In this document: positions 58,101-64,000 of the stretch, piece by piece
Numbering within the stretch: position 1 is the stretch's first letter
How the letters are laid out: each line of letters begins with the position of its first letter
Assembly: GCA_021819435.1 (NCBI GenBank)
Contig: JAKARB010000002.1
Location: 1-64,000 of the forward strand
Direction of reading: 5' to 3'
Length of the DNA stretch: 64,000 bases
Source of the DNA: Pseudomonadota bacterium
GTDB taxonomy: Bacteria; Pseudomonadota; Gammaproteobacteria; Burkholderiales; Burkholderiaceae_C
The notes under the pieces: generated by a model
Databases searched by the model: none
Told to the model about the DNA's origin: nothing
What the model saw: the letters and a program-made list of their open reading frames with translations, nothing else
Position numbers and translations under genes: made by a program

Positions 58101-60560
58101 GTGCAGCTTTTGCCTCACCCAGCCATGACAGGGATGACCTCTTCTCAGCAATCCTGGTCGACCCAATGGAAGACACGTGTCGAGCACTGGATGCTGGACG
58201 CCATGCCCGGCGAGTCCCTGGACGGACCCCTCGCCCGGTATTTCCGCGCCCGTCAGATCCTGGCCTTGCTCAACATCATGCCCTTCGTGTCGGTGGGCAA
58301 CGCCATCAACACCTTGGTCATCTGCGGCGTCTTTTGGGACTCTTTGCCCCATGTCTGGCTGATCGTCTGGGGGCTGACGGTCTCGCTGGCACTGCCGGTG
58401 GCCATCCTGTGGTGGCGCCAGCTCATCACCTCCGGGCACCGGCCGGTAGCGATGCCGGGTGCCACGCGCACGATCGTCGCCCACGTCATCGCTTTCGGCG
58501 CGCTGTGGTCGGTGATGCCCGCCATCGTTTTCCCACAGGCCGACCACGCCCAAGCCTTGCTGATCGCCACCGTGGTGGTCGGCATGATCTGCAGCGGTGC
58601 CTTCATGCTCAGCCCCACGGTGCTGGCCGCCTGGGCCTACGTGGCCACCCTGGGCGTGTGCAGCGTCATGGGCCTGCTCAGCTCCAGCTACGCCACCAGC
58701 GCTTCGCTGCTGTTGCTGCTGGTGGTCTACACCCTGGTGATGGGTGGGGTGGTTTTTGCCAACGCTCGCACCTTCATGAGCCGGCTGCGTGCCGACGCCG
58801 AAACCGACCGCCAGAAGCAGCTCATCGACCTGCTGCTGCGCGACTTCGAAGAGCACGCCTCCGACTGGTTGTGGGAAATTTCGGCCACGGGCCACCTGCG
58901 CCACGTCTCGGCGCGCCTGGCCGAATCCTTCGGCATGACGCAGCGGCAGTTGCAGCAGCAGCCCTTCCTGGAGTTGCTGGGCACCTTGCTACCGCCGCAC
59001 GATGCCGCCGCGCGGGAGTCCCTGGCCAGCCTGACCACCTCCATCCGCATGGGCCAGCCCTTTCGCGACCTGGAGCTGCCGGTGGCGGTGGGGCCTCACC
59101 TGCGCTGGTGGTCGTTGACGGCCAAACCCTTGTTCGATGAGCGGGGGCGGGCGGCTGGCTGGTGTGGCGTGGGCTCGGACATCACCCAAGCCCGCGAGGC
59201 CCGCGAGGAACTCGCCCGCCTGGCCAACCAGGATTCGCTCACTGGCCTGGCCAACCGCCACCGCTTCAGCACCGAATTGGAGCGTCTGGGCACGGCGCAG
59301 GGCGTGGCGCAGCGCCCCTGTGCGCTGCTGTTCATCGACCTGGACAACTTCAAGAACATCAACGACACCTTCGGCCACGGTGTGGGCGACCAGTTGCTGC
59401 GCAGGGTCAGTGCGCGCCTGAAGAGCTGCGTCGTCGACGGTGACCTGCTGGCTCGCCTAGGCGGCGACGAGTTCGCCCTGCTGACCTGGCGTTACGCCGA
59501 TGCGACCGAGGCCGCCGCCCTCGCCGAGCGCCTGTTGGTGCTGCTGGCCGAGCCCTACCAATGCGACAACGTGATGCTGGAGTCGCGCGCCAGCGTGGGC
59601 GTGGCACTGGCCCCGCGCGACGGGGCCGACCCGCAGTCGCTGCTGCAATGTGCCGACTTGGCTCTCTACGCCGCCAAGGCCGCCGGGCGCAACACCTACC
59701 GCTTCTTCGACCTGCCCATGGCCGAGTCCGCCCGCTCGCGGGTGCGGCTGCAACAGGAGCTCGGTCTGGCCCTGGCTGCCGAGCAATTCACCCTTTACTT
59801 TCAGCCCCAGTTGCACCTGCGCACGGGGGCCGTCATCGGTTTCGAGGCCCTGGTGCGCTGGCAGCACTCCGAACGTGGCCTCATCAGCCCCGGCGAGTTC
59901 ATCCCCGTTGCCGAGGAGACCGGCCAGATCGTCAACCTGGGCACCTGGGTGCTGCGCGAGGCCTGTCGCATCGCGACCCAGTGGCCAGGCGAGTTGCGCG
60001 TGGCCGTCAACCTGTCGGCGGTGCAGTTCCGCAGCTCGTCCCTCATCGACCTGGTCGACGAGGTGCTGCAGCACACCGGCCTCTCGCCCGAGCGGCTGGA
60101 GTTGGAGATCACCGAATCCGCCCTGATCGAGGACCACGATGGTGCCCAGGCCACCCTGGTGGCGCTGCGCAGCCGGGGCGTGCGGGTGGCGATGGACGAC
60201 TTCGGCACCGGCTACTCGTCGCTGGCCTACTTGCGGCGCTTCCCGCTGGACAAGCTCAAGATCGACGGCATGTTCGTGCGCTCGCTCGACAGCGACACCG
60301 ACGCGCAGGCCGTGGTCACCGCCATCATCAGCCTGGCGCGGGCCTTGCATCTGGATACCACCGCCGAAGGCATCGAAACCGAGGAGCAACTGGTCATGCT
60401 GCGCGCGCTCGGATGCGATGACATCCAGGGCTACCTGATCGCCCGCCCCATGCCGGCCACCTCGGTGGTTGAGTACCTGTCCCGCACACAGGGGGGGCGA
60501 GAGAAGGGAACCCGCAAGGCTGTCAGCGATCCATCAGGGGGCGGTGTCGCGGTGCGGTGA
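58101..60560 (+). CDS. Membrane c-di-GMP protein with PAS, GGDEF and EAL domains
   Basis: An 819-residue protein. Six hydrophobic segments fill the first 230 residues, followed by a PAS domain (SDWLWEISATGHLRHVS), a diguanylate cyclase with GGDEF intact (LARLGGDEFALL) and an EAL phosphodiesterase (FEALVRWQHSERGLISPGEF, DDFGTGYSSLAYLRRF, EGIET). Both active sites look complete. The next gene exports polysaccharide, so this protein may control exopolysaccharide through c-di-GMP. The start is uncertain: GTG at 58101 with GGAAG upstream, or ATG at 58125 or 58134. Confidence 0.88.
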   Translation: MQLLPHPAMTGMTSSQQSWSTQWKTRVEHWMLDAMPGESLDGPLARYFRARQILALLNIMPFVSVGNAINTLVICGVFWDSLPHVWLIVWGLTVSLALPVAILWWRQLITSGHRPVAMPGATRTIVAHVIAFGALWSVMPAIVFPQADHAQALLIATVVVGMICSGAFMLSPTVLAAWAYVATLGVCSVMGLLSSSYATSASLLLLLVVYTLVMGGVVFANARTFMSRLRADAETDRQKQLIDLLLRDFEEHASDWLWEISATGHLRHVSARLAESFGMTQRQLQQQPFLELLGTLLPPHDAAARESLASLTTSIRMGQPFRDLELPVAVGPHLRWWSLTAKPLFDERGRAAGWCGVGSDITQAREAREELARLANQDSLTGLANRHRFSTELERLGTAQGVAQRPCALLFIDLDNFKNINDTFGHGVGDQLLRRVSARLKSCVVDGDLLARLGGDEFALLTWRYADATEAAALAERLLVLLAEPYQCDNVMLESRASVGVALAPRDGADPQSLLQCADLALYAAKAAGRNTYRFFDLPMAESARSRVRLQQELGLALAAEQFTLYFQPQLHLRTGAVIGFEALVRWQHSERGLISPGEFIPVAEETGQIVNLGTWVLREACRIATQWPGELRVAVNLSAVQFRSSSLIDLVDEVLQHTGLSPERLELEITESALIEDHDGAQATLVALRSRGVRVAMDDFGTGYSSLAYLRRFPLDKLKIDGMFVRSLDSDTDAQAVVTAIISLARALHLDTTAEGIETEEQLVMLRALGCDDIQGYLIARPMPATSVVEYLSRTQGGREKGTRKAVSDPSGGGVAVR

Positions 60561-60630
60561 TACATTGGCCCCGCTGGCGACCCCTGGGGGGCGCTGGCCT
60601 CCAGGATTTTTCAAGACAAGGATCGTGCAC

Positions 60631-61497
60631 ATGAAATGGATGCGTGACATGCTCAAGTGGTTGATGGTCGCCCTGATGGCGCAGGCCGGCGCGGGGGCGT
60701 TTGCCCAGGCCGCGCAGCCTCCCCAGGCGCCTCAGCAAGCTCCTGCGGCCGCCCCGCAGGGCACCAAGGACTATGTGCTGGGTCCGGGCGATTCCATCCG
60801 CGTCACCGTCTACCAAAACGTCGACCTGACGCTCGAAACCCGCATCAACGAGAACGGCACGATCTCCTATCCGCTGCTGGGCCAGGTCAAGCTGGGCGGG
60901 CTCAGCATCAACGATGCCGAGCGGGCCATCGCCAATGGCTTGAAAGAAGGCAACTTCATCAAGCAGCCCCAGGTGTCCATCCTGCTGATGACGGCTGCGG
61001 CCAACCAGGTGTCCGTGCTCGGCATGGTCAACAAGCCTGGCCGCTACCCGGTGATCGCCGCGAGCAACAAGCTCAGCGAAATCATGGCCATGGCCGGCGG
61101 CATCATCCCCGGCACGGGCTCTGACATCGTGGTGGTGTCGGGCACGCGTGACGGCCAGCCCTTCCGCAAGGAAATCGATTTCACCAAGGTGTTCGCTTCT
61201 TCGGGGTCCGAGCCGGATTTCGAGTTGCGCAATGGCGACACCATCTGGGTGGATCGTGCCCCGCAGGTCTACATGTACGGCGAAGTGCAGCGCCCGGGTG
61301 CCCAGGTGCTGATGCGTGGCACCACGGTGCTGCAAGCCCTGGCGAACGCCGGCGGCCTGACCCTGCGTGGCACGCAGCGCGGCATCAAGGTGCACCGCCG
61401 CGACGAGGCCACGGGCCAGGTCAAGGTCATTGAGCCCGGCTTGAATGACATCCTCATGCCCAACGACATCATCTACGTCAAGGAAAGCCTGTTCTGA
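60631..61497 (+). CDS. Polysaccharide export protein (Wza/EpsE-like)
   Basis: A 288-residue periplasmic/outer-membrane polysaccharide export protein. A signal peptide ends near AGAFAQA; no lipobox Cys is seen, unlike Wza. The export domain has DYVLGPGDSIRVTVYQNVDL and ENGTISYPLLGQVKLGGLS, followed by two SLBB-type repeats (VSVLGMVNKPGRYPV, VYMYGEVQRPGAQVL). AAGGA precedes the ATG. No other capsule gene is in the window. A terminator follows directly. Confidence 0.9.
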   Translation: MKWMRDMLKWLMVALMAQAGAGAFAQAAQPPQAPQQAPAAAPQGTKDYVLGPGDSIRVTVYQNVDLTLETRINENGTISYPLLGQVKLGGLSINDAERAIANGLKEGNFIKQPQVSILLMTAAANQVSVLGMVNKPGRYPVIAASNKLSEIMAMAGGIIPGTGSDIVVVSGTRDGQPFRKEIDFTKVFASSGSEPDFELRNGDTIWVDRAPQVYMYGEVQRPGAQVLMRGTTVLQALANAGGLTLRGTQRGIKVHRRDEATGQVKVIEPGLNDILMPNDIIYVKESLF

Positions 61498-61521
61498 TCT
61501 GAAGACAGCTTTGCTGGATGT

Positions 61522-61550
61522 GAGAGGGCCCTTCGGGGCCCTTTCTCTTT
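61522..61550 (+). terminator. Terminator after the polysaccharide export gene
   Basis: AGGGCCC-TTCG-GGGCCCT, a stable 7-bp stem capped by a TTCG tetraloop, followed by a T-rich tail TTCTCTTT. It lies about 25 bp past the stop codon. Confidence 0.8.
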
Positions 61551-61601
61551 GGCGGCGGGCTTGTGTTGCGGGGTTTGAGGTGGTTTGCCACGGGTGAGCG
61601 A

Positions 61602-61750
61602 CGGTCAGGGGGCGAGGGGCGCCTGCGCCGGCCCTGCGCGGGGCGCCACCGAGCTTGGTCACCATCACCCCTTGAACACGAGCCTGGCTGTTGTCGAGCC
61701 ATGACACCGCACATGTCGGGCCGGCGCAGGCACCCCTCGCCCCCTGACCG
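61602..61750 (+). repeat. Structured hairpin element, copy A
   Basis: A 149-bp element bounded by 33-bp inverted ends (61602-61634 and 61718-61750) that pair at 32 of 33 positions. The apical part holds conserved blocks TGCGCGGGGCGCCACCGAGC, TCACCCCTTGAACAC and CCATGACACCGCACATGTC. These recur in copy B in opposite orientation, whose stem sequence differs but still self-pairs. No gene is seen. Function unknown; a structured RNA or a small mobile palindromic element are the main options. Confidence 0.8.
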
Positions 61751-61774
61751 CGATACAGCGTGGCAGGCGGAGAA

Positions 61775-61809
61775 GGAAGAAGGGCGACGCTTTGCGTCGC
61801 CCTTCTTCC
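61775..61809. repeat. 16-bp perfect hairpin between the twin elements
   Basis: GGAAGAAGGGCGACGC-TTT-GCGTCGCCCTTCTTCC. It lies midway between copy A and copy B of the twin elements. It resembles a bidirectional terminator but has no T-run on either side. Confidence 0.8.
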
Positions 61810-61839
61810 GCCAACACCGCCGTGTGCGCGGGTGGTTCG

Positions 61840-61989
61840 GGTCCGGTGGGTGGGGTGGGTGTGAGCCGGCCCGACATGTGCGGTGTCATGGCTCGGCAAC
61901 CACTTGGTCGGTGTTCAAGGGGTGAAGGCTCAACCAGCTCGGTGGCGCCCCGCGCAGGGCCGGATCACACCCACCCCACCCATCGGACC
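61840..61989 (-). repeat. Structured hairpin element, copy B (inverted)
   Basis: A 150-bp element with 33-bp inverted ends (61840-61872 and 61957-61989) pairing at 31 of 33 positions, one of the two exceptions being a G-T wobble. Read on the minus strand, its apical core matches copy A in the outer blocks while the central 20-25 bases differ. The stem is built on GTGGGTGGGGTGGGTG instead of the GGGGGCGAGGGG of copy A. It lies 33 bp from the rsmB stop codon. Confidence 0.8.
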
Positions 61990-62022
61990 GTGCATCAGCC
62001 GGCGCACGCAAAACCCCGACCA

Positions 62023-63288
62023 TCAATCCTTCTTCTGCCAAACCGCCGCAAAGAACCCATCGGTCGAGTGCTTGTGCGGCCACAGGCGCAGGTAGCCGGC
62101 AGGTGTCACCAGGTCGGCGGCGTTTTCCACACCGGCCGAGCTCAGGGCTTCTGCGGCGTTCAGGGGCACGAAGTCGGTGTGCGCTGCGGTGAACGCATCG
62201 GCGATGCCTTCGTTCTCATCTGGGATCACGCTGCAGGTGGCGTAGACCAGGCGGCCACCCGGCTTGAGCAGGCGGGCCGCGCTGTCCAGGATGGCGGTCT
62301 GCTTGACCTTGAGCTCTTCCAGCGCCTTCGGAGACTGGCGCCACTTCAGGTCGGGGTTGCGACGCAGCGTGCCCAGGCCGGAGCAGGGCGCGTCCACCAG
62401 CACGCGGTCGATCTTGCCGCGCAGGCGCTTGATGCGGTCGTCGTTTTCGTGGGCGATCTGCGTGGCGTACACGTTCGAGAGCCCGCTGCGCGCCAGACGC
62501 GGCTTGAGGTTGTCGAGCCGATGCGCCGACACGTCGAAGGCGTACAGGCGGCCGGTGTTGCGCATCAGCGCGCCCAGGGCCAGGGTCTTGCCGCCGGCGC
62601 CGGCGCAGAAGTCCACCACCATCTCGCCCCGCTTCGGGGCAGTCAGCAGCGACAGCAACTGGCTGCCCTCGTCCTGCACTTCCACGTGGCCTTCGGTGTA
62701 GATCGGCATCTTCTGCAAGGCCGGCTTGCCGGGGATGCGGATGCCGATGATGGAGAAAGGCGTGGGCGTGGCTTCGATTTGTGCGGCGGCCAGCGCTTCG
62801 AGCACGGCCTCGCGCTTGGCCTTCTGCGTGTTCACGCGCAGGTCGAGCGGGGCCGAGGCCGAGAAGGTTTCGACCAGGGCCCAGAAGCCTTCGTCGTCGA
62901 GCTGCTCGCGCAGGCGGTTGGCCAGCCAGTCGGGCAGGTTGTGGCGCAGCTTGTCTTGCAGCTGGGTGCGGTCGATGGTGGCGGTGCGCTCCAGCCAGGT
63001 CAGTTCATCGGGCGTGGCGCCGTTCTTGAGCACGTGGGGCTGGCCTTGCCAGGCCAGCAGCGCCAGGCGGCGTTCTTGCGGGCCGTGGCCCGATTGCGCA
63101 AGGTGGGCCCACAGCAGGCGCTGGCGCAGCACGGCGTAGGCCGTTTCGGCCAGGGCGTGGCGCTCGCGCTGGCCCAGGGCCTTGTGCTTGCGGAAGAAGT
63201 AAGAAACGATGCTGTCGGCGGGGGCGTCGAGCTTGAGCACCTCACGGACGAGCTGGGTCGCGAGGTCGAGGAGCGCTTTCGGATGCAT
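62023..63288 (-). CDS. rsmB: 16S rRNA (cytosine-5)-methyltransferase RsmB-like
   Basis: A 421-residue RNA m5C methyltransferase of the NOL1/NOP2/Sun family. An N-terminal NusB-like region is followed by VQDEGSQLLSLLTAPKRGEMVVDFCAGAGGKTLALG (SAM site), VDAPCSGLGTLRRNPDLKWR and the catalytic cysteine in VYATCSV. It methylates C967 of 16S rRNA in E. coli. The start overlaps the end of the upstream gene by 47 bp. Confidence 0.88.
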   Translation of the reverse strand: MHPKALLDLATQLVREVLKLDAPADSIVSYFFRKHKALGQRERHALAETAYAVLRQRLLWAHLAQSGHGPQERRLALLAWQGQPHVLKNGATPDELTWLERTATIDRTQLQDKLRHNLPDWLANRLREQLDDEGFWALVETFSASAPLDLRVNTQKAKREAVLEALAAAQIEATPTPFSIIGIRIPGKPALQKMPIYTEGHVEVQDEGSQLLSLLTAPKRGEMVVDFCAGAGGKTLALGALMRNTGRLYAFDVSAHRLDNLKPRLARSGLSNVYATQIAHENDDRIKRLRGKIDRVLVDAPCSGLGTLRRNPDLKWRQSPKALEELKVKQTAILDSAARLLKPGGRLVYATCSVIPDENEGIADAFTAAHTDFVPLNAAEALSSAGVENAADLVTPAGYLRLWPHKHSTDGFFAAVWQKKD

Positions 63289-64000
63289 GGGCGCGATTAT
63301 CCGCTGCTTGCGCCTTGGGCAGTGGCGGACGCTCCCATTCCGGCGGACCCCAGACGTGTTTGAGTCGCATGGCCAGCGGGCCGGGCCGCATCACGTCACG
63401 CAGCATGGCCGCCCACTCGTGCAGCGTCAGCCACAAGGGGTTGTGTGTGTGTACCTGGCGCACCAGGCCATAGTCCACCGCTTCTTTCTCGGCCACGAAG
63501 GTGCCGAACAACCGGTCGAACACGATCAGCGTGCCGCCGTAGTTCTTGTCGATGTAGCGCGCGTTGCGGCCGTGGTGGGCGCGGTGGTGCGAAGGGGTGT
63601 TGAAGACCAGCTCGATCAGCGGGTGCAGCTTGCCCACCCACTGCGTGTGCACGAAGAACTGGTAGGCCAGGTTGATCGACAGCGCCAGCAGCACCGCCCG
63701 GGGCTCGAAGCCGATCCACACCATGGGCAGGTAAAACAGCCAGTTGCCGGCGAAGCTGTAGAGCCAGCTCTGGCGCATGGCGGTGGTGAAGTTCATGTGC
63801 TCCGAGCCGTGGTGCACCACATGCGCGCACCAGAACCAGCGGATGCGGTGGCTGGCGCGGTGGAACCAGTAGTAGCAGAACTCCACGCCCAGGTAGAGTG
63901 CCGCGAAGCTCGCTGGCGTCAGCTCGATGGTGGCCAGCCGGTGGTGTTCGTGCACCCAGCCCATGGCCGGCAGCACGAAGGCCAGCACGAGCACCACGTC
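63242..64000 (-). CDS. Sterol desaturase / fatty acid hydroxylase family protein (N terminus beyond the right edge)
   Basis: At least 251 residues of a membrane diiron hydroxylase. The His motifs HRASH, HVVHHGSEHMN and HHRAHHGRN are intact. The frame stays open to the window edge and the family usually has another 50-70 N-terminal residues, so the gene is cut. Members hydroxylate or desaturate lipids. Its 3' end overlaps rsmB by 47 bp in a different frame on the same strand. Confidence 0.85.
   Translation of the reverse strand, partial: DVVLVLAFVLPAMGWVHEHHRLATIELTPASFAALYLGVEFCYYWFHRASHRIRWFWCAHVVHHGSEHMNFTTAMRQSWLYSFAGNWLFYLPMVWIGFEPRAVLLALSINLAYQFFVHTQWVGKLHPLIELVFNTPSHHRAHHGRNARYIDKNYGGTLIVFDRLFGTFVAEKEAVDYGLVRQVHTHNPLWLTLHEWAAMLRDVMRPGPLAMRLKHVWGPPEWERPPLPKAQAADNRAHASESAPRPRDPARP

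Noticed and set aside
55475-59140. A 1221-codon plus-strand frame over the malic enzyme gene
   Set aside because: It is antisense to maeB and runs on into the wrong frame of the PAS-GGDEF-EAL gene. The translation has no recognisable domain.
61478-61714. Short minus-strand ORF within copy A of the twin elements
   Set aside because: A similar peptide (MCGVMARQ start) is read from copy B, but this follows from the DNA repeat. There is no ribosome-binding site and the frame covers the stem.
61792-63363. A 523-codon plus-strand frame over copy B and rsmB
   Set aside because: It is antisense to rsmB, whose methyltransferase motifs are complete. Its first part simply translates the hairpin element.

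Overview
The window is GC-rich chromosomal DNA that reads as a betaproteobacterium of the order Burkholderiales (Leptothrix/Aquabacterium/Ideonella-like by gene style). The support is a betaproteobacterial-type FlhD start, the mlaF-E-D-A-C-B gene order, an rpoH gene behind a CIRCE element, and the SHP/DHC/cytochrome b trio. No rRNA, tRNA, CRISPR array or complete insertion sequence was seen.

Layout. 0-4.1 kb: start of flhD, then a leftward operon of a ferredoxin-type reductase and two paralogous membrane fatty acid desaturases. 4.3-11.4 kb: a RayT-like transposase relative that has lost its HUH motif, then gltB-gltD (glutamate synthase). 11.6-15.8 kb: the Mla phospholipid-transport operon mlaFEDACB. 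15.9-20.1 kb: central sugar metabolism, zwf divergent from tal-pgi. 20.2-21.1 kb: rpoH with a perfect CIRCE element in its leader. 21.3-25.5 kb: an accessory stretch with hipBA, a broken zinc-ribbon ORF, an HxlR regulator divergent from an azoreductase, a DsbA-fold oxidoreductase and a small unknown ORF. 25.5-31.8 kb: czcI-C-B-A heavy-metal efflux. 31.7-36 kb: cytochrome b, diheme cytochrome c and SHP genes on the minus strand, facing a PepSY protein and a two-component system. 36-38.9 kb: an arsenic operon arsR-arsI-arsC-acr3-arsC with two unrelated arsenate reductases. 38.9-44.7 kb: an HD-GYP gene with a sigma54 promoter, divergent from a sigma54 activator with a TPR-like C-terminal half, followed by a DUF917 protein and an Asp/Glu/hydantoin racemase. 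44.9-47.1 kb: a sulfide-detoxification locus (TauE/SafE, BigR-like regulator, persulfide-dioxygenase-like hydrolase). 47-49.7 kb: a CFA-synthase-like methyltransferase and a DUF1295 protein. 50.4-52.6 kb: a PECR-like reductase divergent from an acyl-CoA dehydrogenase across an 18-bp perfect palindrome. 52.7-61.5 kb: two c-di-GMP proteins, an EamA transporter, malic enzyme and a polysaccharide export protein. 62-64 kb: rsmB and a partial sterol-desaturase-family gene.

Themes. Membrane-lipid modification and maintenance recurs (desaturases, Mla, CFA-like enzyme, fatty acid hydroxylase). So does metal, arsenic and sulfide resistance, and c-di-GMP signalling. The sequences least explained by known annotation are non-coding: twin hairpin elements at 61.6-62.0 kb whose long stems differ in sequence yet each still self-pairs, a 214-bp inverted-repeat element at 49.9-50.1 kb, and the sigma54 promoter plus upstream sites between the HD-GYP gene and its divergent activator. 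Product calls rest on motif recognition by eye, and start sites were chosen from ribosome-binding sites and family N termini.
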